In this document: piece after piece, positions 24,144 through 33,673 of the stretch
Layout: the number at the start of each line of letters is the position of its first letter
Numbering within the stretch: position 1 is the first letter of the stretch
NCBI RefSeq assembly: GCF_022378355.1
Contig: NZ_JAKMAJ010000003.1
Location: forward strand, 124,001 to 188,000
Length of the DNA stretch: 64,000 nt
Reading direction: 5' to 3'
From: Brenneria bubanii
Lineage (GTDB): Bacteria > Pseudomonadota > Gammaproteobacteria > Enterobacterales > Enterobacteriaceae
Made by a program: the position numbers and the translations under genes
The notes under the pieces: generated by a model
Seen by the model: the letters and a program-made list of their open reading frames with translations, nothing else
The model's database searches: none
Told to the model about the DNA's origin: nothing

Positions 24144-24413
24144 CTATGAATGGCGCTCGCGCCGGCAGCGTTTATCGAAATGTTTTAACCACCAGTAACG
24201 ATCGGCCACTTTTTCACGACCGCTAATACGTGCGCCGGCCAGCCAGGATATTGCCCCGGCAAAAATAGCGACCAAATCAACATAGACCCTATTTTGCGGC
24301 AGGCCCAGCTCAGGGAACTGACTGATAATGGAATAACCCACACCGCCAATCATCAAAGCCATACCGATAGCCATCAACACATTACCGCATGTCGTCACGT
24401 TTTTGCGTTTCAT
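24144..24413 (-). CDS. ychH: YchH-like small membrane protein (DUF2583)
   Basis: An 89-residue protein with two hydrophobic helices (about 9-29 and 45-62) and a strongly basic C-terminus (KHFDKRCRRERH). It lies between prs and pth in opposite orientation, exactly where E. coli has ychH, a stress-induced inner-membrane protein. Identification is by position, size and the GNVLMAIGMALMIGGVGYS helix. Confidence 0.9.
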   Translation of the reverse strand: MKRKNVTTCGNVLMAIGMALMIGGVGYSIISQFPELGLPQNRVYVDLVAIFAGAISWLAGARISGREKVADRYWWLKHFDKRCRRERHS

Positions 24414-24563
24414 CTGTCACCTCCAGATAAACTCTGTGGATGAATGGGACGTCCCTGTATTGATGTAATTATAGTCAATCAGGTGGTCGGATGATTGCGT
24501 GAGGGATCACAGATAACGCCGTGGAAAGGATTTTTTTTACGTTAATACAGGTGAATAGACAAA

Positions 24564-24591
24564 TTATTGAATAATTACTTATTGTTATAAT
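24564..24591 (+). promoter_or_regulatory. Probable sigma-70 promoter of pth
   Basis: TATAAT at 24586-24591 is preceded, after 16 bp, by the weak -35 TTATTG. It lies in the ychH/pth divergent gap about 120 bp before the pth start. Confidence 0.45.
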
Positions 24592-24720
24592 GTGTTCGCC
24601 GAGGTCCGCGGGCGCGAAATGCGGAGACTTCAAGTCAGAAAGGGATATGTGTAAACTACCGTCTTTACCGCAATTTAAATCATGCGGCGTTATATTTAGC
24701 GCGCAATCTGGAATATTATC

Positions 24721-25308
24721 GTGAGCAGCATCAAGTTAATTGTTGGTTTGGCTAACCCTGGCGCCGAGTATGCCGCCACCCGTCATAACGCGGGAGCCTG
24801 GTATGTCGATCGTCTGGCTGACATTTATCGCCAGCCGCTGAAAGAAGAAAGCAAATTTTTTGGTTATACCTCCCGTCTAAATTTGGCCGGGCAGGATATC
24901 CGGTTATTGGTTCCCACCACCTTTATGAATCTTAGCGGTAAAGCTGTCGCGGCCATGGCGACATTTTATCGCATTCAGCCGGATGAAATTATGGTGGCGC
25001 ACGATGAACTGGACTTACTGCCGGGGATCGCCAAATTAAAATTTGGCGGCGGCCACGGCGGCCACAATGGATTGAAAGACATCATCAACAAGTTGGGCAA
25101 TAACCCTAACTTCCATCGGTTACGTATTGGCATCGGGCATCCGGGCGATAAAAATAAAGTGACCGGTTTTGTTCTGGGGAAACCGCCCGTCAGCGAGCAA
25201 ACGCTGATTGACGATGCTATTGATGAAGCGATCCGCTGTACCGAGATTCTGTTGAAAGAAGATATGGTGAAGGCCATGAACCGTTTACATGCGTTCAAAG
25301 CGGCATAA
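24721..25308 (+). CDS. pth: Pth, peptidyl-tRNA hydrolase
   Basis: A 195-residue enzyme recycling peptidyl-tRNAs released from ribosomes. It starts at GTG. The catalytic His is in [11 protein letters not shown] (His22 here), the Asp is in [11 protein letters not shown], and the [13 protein letters not shown] loop is complete. It is followed by ychF, the conserved pair. Confidence 0.97.
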   Translation: MSSIKLIVGLANPGAEYAATRHNAGAWYVDRLADIYRQPLKEESKFFGYTSRLNLAGQDIRLLVPTTFMNLSGKAVAAMATFYRIQPDEIMVAHDELDLLPGIAKLKFGGGHGGHNGLKDIINKLGNNPNFHRLRIGIGHPGDKNKVTGFVLGKPPVSEQTLIDDAIDEAIRCTEILLKEDMVKAMNRLHAFKAA

Positions 25309-25439
25309 ATCACCGCCTGACGCCGATGGCAGATCGAGATAAACACTCATTCCGTGTATAATCAGCCGGAATATTTGTCATTCTGACAGACAGCTTTGAA
25401 TAATTGTCTGATTAATAAGTAATTTAAGGTGATATAAAC

Positions 25440-26531
25440 ATGGGATTCAAATGCGGCATCGTCGGCTTGCCTAACGTCGGTAAATCCACTCTGTTCAACG
25501 CACTGACTAAAGCGGGTATTGAAGCGGCCAACTTCCCGTTTTGTACCATTGAGCCTAATACCGGTGTGGTACCCATGCCCGATCCGCGTCTGGATAAACT
25601 GGCTGAGATCGTCAAACCGCAACGTACCCTTCCCACCACCATGGAATTTGTCGACATCGCCGGGCTGGTGAAAGGCGCGTCCAAAGGTGAAGGACTTGGC
25701 AACCAGTTTCTAACCAACATTCGCGAAACTGAAGCCATTGGTCATGTGGTGCGTTGCTTCGAAAACGACAACATCGTTCACGTTTCCGGCAAAGTTAACC
25801 CGGCAGACGATATTGACGTCATCAATACTGAGCTGGCGCTCTCCGACCTGGATACGTGTGAACGCGCTATTCACCGCGTGCAGAAAAAAGCCAAAGGCGG
25901 CGATAAAGACGCGAAGGCTGAACTGGAAGCGCTGGAAAAATGCCTGCCGCAGTTGGAAAAAGCCGGTATGCTGCGTTCGCTTGATCTCAGCGATGAAGAC
26001 AAAGCGGCGATTCGCTATCTAAGCTTCCTGACGCTGAAACCGACCATGTACATCGCCAACGTCAACGAAGACGGCTTTGAAAATAACCCGTACCTGGATC
26101 AGGTGCGTGAAATCGCGGCAAAAGAAGGTTCTGTGGTAGTGCCGGTTTGCGCTGCCGTTGAATCCGATATCGCCGAACTGGACGATGAAGATCGCGATGA
26201 GTTTATGGCTGAGCTGGGCTTGACCGAACCGGGTCTGAACCGCGTTATTCGCGCCGGTTATGAATTGCTTAACCTGCAAACCTACTTCACTGCCGGTGTT
26301 AAAGAAGTGCGCGCCTGGACCATTCCTGTCGGTGCTACCGCGCCACAAGCCGCAGGCAAAATCCATACCGACTTTGAGAAAGGCTTTATCCGCGCACAAA
26401 CCATCGCGTTCGAAGACTTCATCACCTATAAAGGCGAGCAAGGCGCGAAGGAAGCCGGGAAAATGCGTTCAGAAGGCAAAGAGTACATCGTCAAAGATGG
26501 CGATGTAATGAACTTCTTGTTCAACGTCTAA
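25440..26531 (+). CDS. ychF: YchF/Obg-family ribosome-associated ATPase
   Basis: A 363-residue P-loop protein with [14 protein letters not shown] at residues 8-21 and [20 protein letters not shown] as the switch region. The NVNED motif replaces NKxD and explains ATP rather than GTP preference in this family. A coiled-coil insertion (about 130-190) and a C-terminal TGS domain (about 280-360) complete it. AAGGTGA precedes the ATG. It is the last housekeeping gene before the accessory scar. Confidence 0.97.
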   Translation: MGFKCGIVGLPNVGKSTLFNALTKAGIEAANFPFCTIEPNTGVVPMPDPRLDKLAEIVKPQRTLPTTMEFVDIAGLVKGASKGEGLGNQFLTNIRETEAIGHVVRCFENDNIVHVSGKVNPADDIDVINTELALSDLDTCERAIHRVQKKAKGGDKDAKAELEALEKCLPQLEKAGMLRSLDLSDEDKAAIRYLSFLTLKPTMYIANVNEDGFENNPYLDQVREIAAKEGSVVVPVCAAVESDIAELDDEDRDEFMAELGLTEPGLNRVIRAGYELLNLQTYFTAGVKEVRAWTIPVGATAPQAAGKIHTDFEKGFIRAQTIAFEDFITYKGEQGAKEAGKMRSEGKEYIVKDGDVMNFLFNV

Positions 26532-26590
26532 ATAAAATTTGTTGTCTCATGAGGTTTCGCTGAATCTCATAACAACGACAAAATCCTATA

Positions 26591-26616
26591 AAATCCACGC
26601 AATTGCGTGGATTTTT
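26591..26616 (+). terminator. Terminator of ychF
   Basis: AAATCCACGC-AATT-GCGTGGATTT is a perfect 10-bp stem followed by TT-CATTTC, 60 bp after the ychF stop. Confidence 0.8.
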
Positions 26617-26660
26617 CATTTCACATTGTCTCAATTCATCTCGTAGCAACGCTGTCAAAA

Positions 26661-26714
26661 ATGAGTACATGGATGAGTACAACATTCTTCCATCTTCATT
26701 TTAGGTGAGTACAA
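26661..26714. repeat. Three direct repeats of TGAGTACA
   Basis: ATGAGTACA occurs at 26661-26669 and 26673-26681, and GTGAGTACA at 26705-26713, all in the same orientation just upstream of an integrase-like start. Short direct repeats of this kind are commonly found before P4-type integrases and may be recombinase arm or operator sites. Confidence 0.55.
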
Positions 26715-26745
26715 TAGCGGTATAAGAAATAAACAAGGACTCGCT

Positions 26746-26883
26746 ATGCTCACTGATACGCAATGCCGCACTGCTAAGCCGAAAGAAAAACTCTACCGAC
26801 TCAATGACTTCAATGATCTCTACCTCGAAGTGAAACCCAACGGCAAAAAGGCACGGCGCTACCGTTTTGTACTCAACGTCTAA
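26746..26883 (+). pseudogene. Truncated P4-type tyrosine integrase (N-terminal stub)
   Basis: A 45-codon frame MLTDTQCRTAKPKEKLYRLN... to TAA. The sequence matches the start of DUF4102-type integrases (LTD-x-x-C-R-x-A-K-P-x-E-K, then LYLEVKPNGKKAR-RYRF). Intact members run about 400 residues with an R-H-R-Y catalytic core, all of which is missing. Downstream bases give no continuation in any frame that I recognise. This is a remnant of a lost island next to ychF. Confidence 0.7.
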
Positions 26884-27093
26884 CGGCATTTCCAGTATTT
26901 ATCGCTGCTGCGATGAACCCCGAATACGTGGCAGAATGTAGCCACGGCATATTTGCGGCAGCTTAAGGAAAAAACAGATCTTATAGAGTCCGTGCTGAAT
27001 GGATTATTAAAGAGCAGATCTGATAACCTCCGCTCCTCAGATGGAGCCCCCCACTCTGCTCAGGCTGAATAAACTGAAATCATTGGAAGGCTT

Positions 27094-27546
27094 ATGGATA
27101 TCCATTTCACAAACATCACCCCGGAAAGCCCAGGGTTTGCTGAATTAAAGGCGCAGAGCATGGCTGAAGAATTTAATATGCTACGTAGACTGGAAGAGAA
27201 TTGGCTTAGCGGGCAGAACCGCTTTGACAAGCTAGGAGAAAAACTAATTGGGGCTTTTGCTGATGGTTCAATCGTTGGCGTGTGCGGAATAAACATCGAT
27301 CCTTATACTCCAGCAGCGAATACCGGACGTCTGCGACATCTTTATGTAGACAATGGATGGAGAAAAAGGCGGGTTGGCAGTGGTTTGCTCAGTGAAATAA
27401 TTAAAAATTCTGACCGCTGGTTTAATTTCATCAATACAAACGCACCACCTTCAGCATTCACTTTCTATGAACGAGCTGGTTTTATTGCTTTGATTGATGT
27501 GGATAAAGTCACACACCAGTTATGTCTAAGGGAGTCAACGTGGTAA
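27094..27546 (+). CDS. GNAT-family N-acetyltransferase
   Basis: A 150-residue single-domain GNAT protein. Motif A is LRHLYVDNGWRKRRVGSGLLSEII, with the R-x-x-x-V-G-S-G acetyl-CoA pyrophosphate loop (about residues 91-98). The C-terminal FYERAGF strand is typical. GGAAGG lies just before the ATG. Substrate unknown. It lies between mobile-element remnants and has lower GC than the flanking core genes, so it was probably acquired with them. Confidence 0.85.
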   Translation: MDIHFTNITPESPGFAELKAQSMAEEFNMLRRLEENWLSGQNRFDKLGEKLIGAFADGSIVGVCGINIDPYTPAANTGRLRHLYVDNGWRKRRVGSGLLSEIIKNSDRWFNFINTNAPPSAFTFYERAGFIALIDVDKVTHQLCLRESTW

Positions 27547-27742
27547 TACTGTTCGACTTGAACAGACCGCAATTTATGGTCGATGCATGTCTCATTCTGC
27601 AGCAAGAAAATTACGTTCAACTCGCAGTCGAACTGTCATGATTTAAAAACAAATCGCCATTCTTCAATAGTCCATTTAGATTAATTTTAATTACGACCTA
27701 CCTATTGCCATCGAAAAATAAACAGATACAGCCAGAACGCCA

Positions 27743-27955
27743 TTAGCGCGGATACTCCGTCATAAATAGTTTGTAATCAGGATGAGCCTTAATATGTCCA
27801 TGCTCAGGTTGTTCTGCATGGCAGGCAATACAAAGCACGGTCAGGTTTTCATCCCGGTTATCGTGCTTTAAACCGTTGCGATGATGGGCATAGCCACCGG
27901 ATGCTGATGCAGCTCTATCCTGGCTATTCCACGACCGGCTCTTCCGCTTAAATGT
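27743..27955 (-). pseudogene. HNH-endonuclease C-terminal fragment
   Basis: Reading leftward from about 27955 to a TAA at 27743, one frame gives ...GYAHHRNGLKHDNRDENL, then TVLCIACHAEQPEHGHIK and ...TEYPR stop. This is the H-H-x-N-x-x-x-x-D-N-R-x-x-N-L...C-x-x-C-H core of an HNH nuclease. No start codon or upstream half is present, since the frame runs into the metallo-hydrolase fragment, so it is a decayed piece of about 70 residues. Confidence 0.6.
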
Positions 27956-28664
27956 CGTAATCTATAGCGTAGGTATTGCCCGATCGTCTGATGTAGGCAA
28001 ATCCGTGCGCGTCAAGATGCATCCCGGCGATCGCCAGGTGCTCCGCGCTGACCATGTCCAACAGCGTTGAGCGCGTGTCGGCGGAAAGCTGTGGATCCTG
28101 ATCGAATGCAATGGATACGTCGGGACGGGCAATCTGGATTTGCGGAAAATGAACGATATCCCCCCAAATCAACAGACGCCGATCGTTGGATTCGAGGTGA
28201 TAACCGGAATGTCCGGCGGTATGCCCCGGGAGAGGCATCGCTCTGATGCCAGGGAGTACGTCACCTTTTGTAAACATGCGCATCCTCTTCTGATAAGAAT
28301 CGAATACCTTACGCGCAAACAGAAAATTGCCGCGGGCGAGCTCACTCGCGCGGCTGAGATTGCCATCGTCGCGCCAGAAAGACATCTCATGCCGGTGAAT
28401 GACTAACTCCGCATCGGGAAAAACCGCGTTGCCCTCTCCATCAATGAGTCCGCCAATATGGTCGGGATGCGCATGCGTCAGAAGAATGGTGTCGATGTCG
28501 GAAGGCTGCACGCCGGCAAGAGCAAGGTTCGCCTTCACGGGATAACGCGGTTGGCGTGAGGATGGCAAAGCCGTCACCTGTGGCTCAACAAGGGCATTGG
28601 TGGATTTTAGTCGGGAGTTTGTTCCCGCTTTGACGGCGGCGCAGGCCTGCAGTCCGCGCCACAA
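27948..28664 (-). pseudogene. 5'-truncated MBL-fold metallo-hydrolase
   Basis: An open frame of 238 codons with the zinc motif THAHPDHIGG, a later PGHTAGHSGYH and IWGDIVHFP, and a C-terminal AGMHLDAHGF. These are the ligands of the methyl-parathion-hydrolase/lactonase-like MBL group. Recognisable homology begins near ANLALAGVQPSDIDTILL (about residue 45). The usual first ~100 residues (signal, first beta-strands, VDTG motif) are missing, the only start is a TTG, and it falls against the terminator of the upstream gene. It is therefore probably not expressed as a normal enzyme. If this is wrong, it would be an unusual short member. Confidence 0.6.
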
Positions 28665-28666
28665 AA

Positions 28667-28692
28667 AACCGCTTTCGATGGCGAAAGCGGTT
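28667..28692 (-). terminator. Terminator of the acetoin reductase gene
   Basis: A perfect 11-bp stem AACCGCTTTCG / CGAAAGCGGTT with a 4-base loop. Read leftward it is followed by six T. It lies 23 bp after the reductase stop. Confidence 0.88.
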
Positions 28693-28714
28693 GGGGGAAA
28701 TACCGTGCTATGGC

Positions 28715-29494
28715 TTAGCGGTAAACAATGCCGCCATCAACCAGAATGGCCTGACCGGTTACATAGTCAGAATCAGGGCCGGCCAGATAAGAGACCAGAC
28801 CTGCCACGTCATCAGCCGTTTCGGCACGGCCAAGCGCAATGCCGTCCACGTATTTTTTGTAGGTTTCGCCGACCGGCGTACCGGTAATTTCCGCGAAACG
28901 ACGGTCCATATGTTCCCACATGCCGGTGCCGACAACGCCTGGGCAGTAAGCATTCACCGTGATGCCGCGGCTGGCATACTCTTTGGCGGCGGATTGCGTC
29001 AAAGCGCGCACGGCAAACTTGGTTGCGGAATAAACACCGAGCAGAGCGAAACCATCGTGACCGGCAATGGAGCTGGCATTAATGATTTTACCTTTTTGTT
29101 TTCTGTCGATGAATTTCTTCGCCGCCGCCTGAATGCCCCAAAGTGTCCCCTGAACGTTGATACGCATGATGCGATCAACTTCTTCCGGCGTGACGTCGGC
29201 CAGAGGCTGAACCTGGGAAATACCCGCATTATTGACAATAATATCAAAACCGCCCAGTTGCTTTTCCGCTTGTTCGATAGCTTCGTAAACCTGAGCGCGA
29301 TCGGAGATATCGGCAACAAAGGTCGCGGCTTTGCGCCCCATTGCTTCAATTTCTGCGGCTACCGCATCAAGACCGGAACGATTGACATCGACCAGCATGA
29401 CTGATGCTCCATCTTTGGCCAGACGCAATGCGATACCACGGCCGATACCCTGTCCGGCGCCGGTTACTAACGCTACTTTATTTTCGATAGCCAT
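28715..29494 (-). CDS. budC: Acetoin/diacetyl reductase (BudC-like SDR)
   Basis: A 259-residue classical short-chain dehydrogenase. It has the cofactor loop [10 protein letters not shown] at about 11-20, NNAG, catalytic Ser in NASSIAG, and YSATK (Tyr/Lys catalytic pair). It ends in VDGGIVYR, characteristic of the (S)-acetoin-forming diacetyl reductase / meso-2,3-butanediol dehydrogenase group. It interconverts diacetyl, acetoin and 2,3-butanediol with NAD(H). It is divergent from a MalT/AcoK-like regulator, which supports a role in acetoin metabolism. The rest of the bud or aco genes is not in the window. Confidence 0.85.
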   Translation of the reverse strand: MAIENKVALVTGAGQGIGRGIALRLAKDGASVMLVDVNRSGLDAVAAEIEAMGRKAATFVADISDRAQVYEAIEQAEKQLGGFDIIVNNAGISQVQPLADVTPEEVDRIMRINVQGTLWGIQAAAKKFIDRKQKGKIINASSIAGHDGFALLGVYSATKFAVRALTQSAAKEYASRGITVNAYCPGVVGTGMWEHMDRRFAEITGTPVGETYKKYVDGIALGRAETADDVAGLVSYLAGPDSDYVTGQAILVDGGIVYR

Positions 29495-30079
29495 ACTCTG
29501 AACCCACCTCGTTACTGATCAAAAAAAACAATAGTGATTGACGCAATGTCCGGTCATTAGCTGTGAGAATGATCGCGGGCATCGCTTTCGATGGCCTGGC
29601 GTGAGCAAAAATCACGCCAGGCAAAATTTTTCGCCGTACCTCGACAAATAGATAAGCGGAACAAGGGCCGTGACCCCGGCGCGTTGAATCGATATACTCA
29701 GCTTACGTCAGGATCTCGCACACACTGACTGCGATGCCTTGTCCGTATGGTTGCGGGAATATCGCCGCTGCTAGTTTCAGCGTGTGAACGTTCTCCTCAT
29801 TCACTGTTCGCGCATGTTGCGATTAGCCTGTAACAACCGTCGTTCATTCAGCCCTACTTTGCTCTCAATCGTCCCGATGGCGCGTTCGAACGGAGCGCGG
29901 CAAACCTTGTTTTTACTCTATTTGCGGAACAGGGTTTACTCTATAGGAGTGAGCATACAGGGGATACCCCCCCGGTTGGGGGGGGCTGATGCGGATGGGC
30001 AAGCTGTCGCGGGTGTGTGCTGTTTATCCTCGTTAAGCACTTTGCAAACACTTTATTGAATAAAGAGATATTGGCGCTT
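29495..30079. other. Divergent regulatory region budC-like / MalT-like
   Basis: 585 bp with no convincing gene. A 91-codon frame at 29784-30059 reads like random sequence. The region should hold both promoters, and contains the C7/G8 hairpin described separately. Confidence 0.45.
29967..29985. repeat. C7-GGTT-G8 homopolymer hairpin
   Basis: Seven C (29967-29973), a GGTT loop and eight G (29978-29985) form a stem of seven consecutive C-G pairs about 95 bp before the regulator start. The composition is extreme compared with surrounding DNA. Possible roles are a leader hairpin or attenuator, or simply a slippage-prone sequence. Confidence 0.5.
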
Positions 30080-32842
30080 ATGCCGTTTTTGCTCCCCATA
30101 AATTACCCGCTGGCAGAATTCGTTAATGAAGAGCCTTTTCGTTTTACGCTCAAGCTACCGCTAATCCTCACCAAACTTACGCCGCCGCGTTCATCGGGGA
30201 TATCATTGCAGCGAGACCGCCTGCTACGGCGGCTTGATGCAACGGAATCATCCAGCCTGACGCTGGTTTGCGCCGCTGCCGGATTCGGCAAAACCACCCT
30301 GCTGGCGCAATGGTATCAGCATCGCCAGCTGCGGGGGGACGCGGTGGTCTGGCTAAGCCTGGAGGAAGACGACAACAATCCGCTGTTGTTTATGCGCTAT
30401 TTGCTGGAAGCGTTGCGACCCTTGTATTACGACTGGTGTTCCGCCTTCCAGCAGTATATGGAGAGTGAGATTTCGCCCGATTTTTCGATGTTTCTGGCGG
30501 AGCTTATCAACCAGCTACACCTTTTCCCGCATCCGCTGTACCTGATTCTTGATGACTATCACAATATCAACCACCGTGAAATTCGTGACGGGCTAACCTA
30601 CCTTCTTAGTCACGCGCCCTCTTCTCTGCACCTGATCATCGGCAGTCGTTTTCGCCCCTCTCTGGAGCTGAGTCGCCTGCGGATCCAGGATCAACTGGTG
30701 GAAATTTACGATAACGATCTGCGCTTCACCTTTGATGAAGCCAGTGCCTATTTCATGGATTCCGCGCCCGATACCGCCAGAAAACAGGATATTCGACGGC
30801 TTATTTCGCTAACCGAAGGCTGGATCGCCGGCATGAAGATCGCCACCATGTCGGCCGACTGGCGAACCGATCCCGGCTGTTTTATACGTAGCCTCAGCGA
30901 AGGCTCGCGGACGATTACCCGCTACCTGGAAGAGATTATTTTCAACCCCCTGCCGCCAGAGGTATTCGACTTTCTGTTATGCACCGCTATTCTTCACCGC
31001 CTTAACCCCGCGCTGTGCAACGCCGTAACCGGCAAAAGTAATAGCGAAGCCATGTTGGCCTGGATAGAGCGCCACAACCTGTTCCTCTGTGCTCTGGGCG
31101 ACGGGGGCTCCTGGTTTCGTTATCATCCGCTGATGCGCGATACGTTGCTCAATCGGCTGCAAAATGCGGCGGATAAAGACATTCGGCTCCTGCACGAACG
31201 GGCCGGCAACTGGTTTGCCGGTCAGAACCTGTGGTCGGAAGCGATACGCCACACTCTGGCCGCGGGTAAAACCTGCAGTAAGCACGCCGAGATAGGCGCG
31301 CAGTCGCTGGCGGAGGACGGCGACATCGATACGCTGGTGCGCTGGATGCGCTATCTGCCGGCCAATCTGGACCCTTCGCGTATTGATCTACAGCTCAATC
31401 TGGCCTGGGCGTTAGCGCATCATTTTCGTTTTGACGACTCGCGCCAGTTGCTTGATGCCGTAGACGCGCTGGTTGCGGCCAACCGCGACGGTCTGAAACA
31501 CAGTATCTGGGTTAAGCTGCAGGTGGTGCGGGCCATTTGCGAAGCCTTTGCCGAAAATATTCCGCAGAGTATTGCCCTGGCTGAACCCCTATTGCGCGAA
31601 GTGCCCTGCGGCGATGTTTGGGTTGATGGCCTGGTGTGCAACATCCTCAGCTATTGCCACCTGGTGAATTTACGCCCGGAGCAGGCGCTGAATGTACAAC
31701 GCCGTCTGCCTGGCGCTAAAGTGGAAAACAGAAACCTGTTCGTCGAGGTTTACCGGGCATTTGTCGTCGCTCAGGGATATCTGCGGCAGGGCAATCTGGC
31801 GGAGGCCGAGCGCCAGGCGTCTCAGGCGCTGCGCTATGTCGAACAGCACACCGGGAATCACTCCAGCAGCGGCGCAACGCTCGCGCCTATTCTGGCTGAA
31901 ATTGCCTGGGAACAGGGCGATGAGGGGCGGATTGACGCTCTACTCACACTGCAGCTGGAGATGGTCGACAACTTCTGCCCTCCCGATAGCCTCAACCGTT
32001 GTTATGTCGTTCTGGCGCGTCAGGCGTTGTTGAACCGTCAGCCAGACGAAGCCGATCGATTGCTGCTGCACGCCGAACAGCTGGCGATCAGCCGTGGCTG
32101 GTCGCGGGCGCGGGCGCCGTTGCTGGCGGAACGGCTGGCCGTACGCCTTCGGCAGCAGGATATCGACGGCGCCAGACTGTTGCTCGACCAACTGCGGGCG
32201 TTGGCGCTTGATGCCGATACCGGGAGAAATACGCCAGGCCAGAATGTGATTTCTTATCAGTTTCGCGTTAGCCAATGCCGTTTGCTGATCGCCGACGGCG
32301 ACCCCTTGACCGCGGCCGAGCTGCTCGACCAACTGGCCGGCGAGCAGGAACAATGCGCTGAGTGGCTGTCTTCGGTTCGGTTAAGAATCATGCAGACGGT
32401 CGCCTTGCGGCGTGCCGGCGAGGAATCGCGCGCCTGCGAGATATTCAAACCGGCGTTGCAGCGGGCGCTACAGCAAAAACTGCTGCGCAGCCTGTTGGAT
32501 GCCGGCGCCGACCTGCTGCCGTTACTGGGTTCAGTATGCAAGAAACTGCCTCCCGATCCGGAATTGACCAAAATGGTCGAGATATTGCTGCAACGGGCCG
32601 CGGAGGGAAGCGAGCCGGCGGCGGGTGATCTTCCGCCCTCGCAGTCAAACCATTTGACTGAGCGAGAACAACAAATGCTCCAGCTTATTGCCGATGGTTA
32701 TTCCAATAAGGGTATTGCTCGCTCGTTGGGGATTTCGGTTGAAACGGTTAAATGGCACCTGAAGCAGGTGTATGAAAAACTGCGCGTCAGGGGGCGGATT
32801 CAGGCGATAAATCAGGCCAGGGCGTGGAATTTATTGCACTGA
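30080..32842 (+). CDS. MalT/AcoK-like ATP-dependent LuxR-type activator
   Basis: A 920-residue large regulator of the STAND class. The ATG at 30080 (MPFLLPINYPLAEF) is preferred over an upstream in-frame GTG because AAAGAGA precedes it. Walker A is CAAAGFGKTTLLAQW (Gly68-Lys71), Walker B-like LILDDYHNI. The middle ~450 residues are TPR-like repeats that bind an inducer in MalT. The C-terminal LuxR helix-turn-helix is LTEREQQMLQLIADGYSNKG...VKWHLKQVYEKL. AcoK, which activates acetoin catabolism in Klebsiella, has the same build. The divergent acetoin reductase suggests a related inducer, but that is inference from context. Confidence 0.85.
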   Translation: MPFLLPINYPLAEFVNEEPFRFTLKLPLILTKLTPPRSSGISLQRDRLLRRLDATESSSLTLVCAAAGFGKTTLLAQWYQHRQLRGDAVVWLSLEEDDNNPLLFMRYLLEALRPLYYDWCSAFQQYMESEISPDFSMFLAELINQLHLFPHPLYLILDDYHNINHREIRDGLTYLLSHAPSSLHLIIGSRFRPSLELSRLRIQDQLVEIYDNDLRFTFDEASAYFMDSAPDTARKQDIRRLISLTEGWIAGMKIATMSADWRTDPGCFIRSLSEGSRTITRYLEEIIFNPLPPEVFDFLLCTAILHRLNPALCNAVTGKSNSEAMLAWIERHNLFLCALGDGGSWFRYHPLMRDTLLNRLQNAADKDIRLLHERAGNWFAGQNLWSEAIRHTLAAGKTCSKHAEIGAQSLAEDGDIDTLVRWMRYLPANLDPSRIDLQLNLAWALAHHFRFDDSRQLLDAVDALVAANRDGLKHSIWVKLQVVRAICEAFAENIPQSIALAEPLLREVPCGDVWVDGLVCNILSYCHLVNLRPEQALNVQRRLPGAKVENRNLFVEVYRAFVVAQGYLRQGNLAEAERQASQALRYVEQHTGNHSSSGATLAPILAEIAWEQGDEGRIDALLTLQLEMVDNFCPPDSLNRCYVVLARQALLNRQPDEADRLLLHAEQLAISRGWSRARAPLLAERLAVRLRQQDIDGARLLLDQLRALALDADTGRNTPGQNVISYQFRVSQCRLLIADGDPLTAAELLDQLAGEQEQCAEWLSSVRLRIMQTVALRRAGEESRACEIFKPALQRALQQKLLRSLLDAGADLLPLLGSVCKKLPPDPELTKMVEILLQRAAEGSEPAAGDLPPSQSNHLTEREQQMLQLIADGYSNKGIARSLGISVETVKWHLKQVYEKLRVRGRIQAINQARAWNLLH

Positions 32843-32976
32843 TTTTACGGTCACGCTTTTTATCAACCCCGACAGGCGGCCGCATTACCGTGGTCGCCAT
32901 CATCTAAAAGCGCTTGTACTAAGACGATAAACGACTAAAATTCATGACATTAAGTATTTTAACCCAAAGACCCTTT

Positions 32977-33672
32977 ATGAAAAACAAATACGCCGCACTA
33001 CTTTTTAGAACTTTTTCTTTGGTTCTGTTGCCGTTATTGCCGTTACACTCTTTCGCCGATGTCTCCGTCATCAAAAAAAACAATCTAAAAAATACGAATG
33101 TTGAGTATGCGAAAATCGTCTATATCGGTGAAGTCACCGAAGGTAAAACCGTCGACGTCATGTCCTCTCTGGATGAAATTAACGCTCTTTATCCCAATGT
33201 GAAAAGGATATATTTTTATATCAACAGTTATGGCGGCGATATGGATAGCGGCTATATGACCTATGAGGCCGTAAAAAGCTCGCCAACGCCGATAACCACT
33301 GTGAATATGTCAATGGTCGCCTCTGCTGCCACCCTGTTCTATTGCGCGGCCAGCGAACGCCAGACCATGAGCGGCTCATCCTTTATACTCCATCCCGCGG
33401 CCGCATCAAACAGTCGCAGTAATTATTTGAAACCTGATGAAGTCAATATGCTGCAGCAAATGAATAATACATATAACAACATGTTTGATACCATTTACCA
33501 GCGCTGTACAAGCTATACCGATGATGAACGTAAAAAAATATTGTATAGCGAAAGCACCAGGGAATTAATTAACGCCAAGCAGGCGCTGGAGAAAAAAATG
33601 GCTACCGCTATCACTGAAAAAACAATTAATGTCGATGTATCTTACTATATTACCGAGAAAGAGACGCATTAA
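32977..33672 (+). CDS. Exported ClpP-like protein
   Basis: A 231-residue protein (ATG at 32977) beginning with a signal peptide (MKNKYAALLFRTFSLVLLPLL..., cleavage likely after SFA). An earlier in-frame ATG at 32944 would bury the signal. The mature part follows the ClpP/crotonase fold. INSYGGDMDSG corresponds to the ClpP INSPGG loop, MSMVASAATLFYCA holds Ser116 at the ClpP nucleophile position, and SFILHPA holds His139 at the catalytic His position. By hand alignment the third catalytic residue (Asp in ClpP) falls in ILYSESTRELI and is not clearly Asp. ClpP itself is cytoplasmic and works with AAA+ unfoldases; a periplasmic version cannot, so a stand-alone role is implied. It is alone in its transcription unit. 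Confidence 0.72.
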   Translation: MKNKYAALLFRTFSLVLLPLLPLHSFADVSVIKKNNLKNTNVEYAKIVYIGEVTEGKTVDVMSSLDEINALYPNVKRIYFYINSYGGDMDSGYMTYEAVKSSPTPITTVNMSMVASAATLFYCAASERQTMSGSSFILHPAAASNSRSNYLKPDEVNMLQQMNNTYNNMFDTIYQRCTSYTDDERKKILYSESTRELINAKQALEKKMATAITEKTINVDVSYYITEKETH

Positions 33673-33673
33673 G

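Noticed and set aside
29784..30059. A 91-codon frame before the MalT-like regulator
   Set aside because: It spans the C7/G8 hairpin and reads like translated non-coding DNA.
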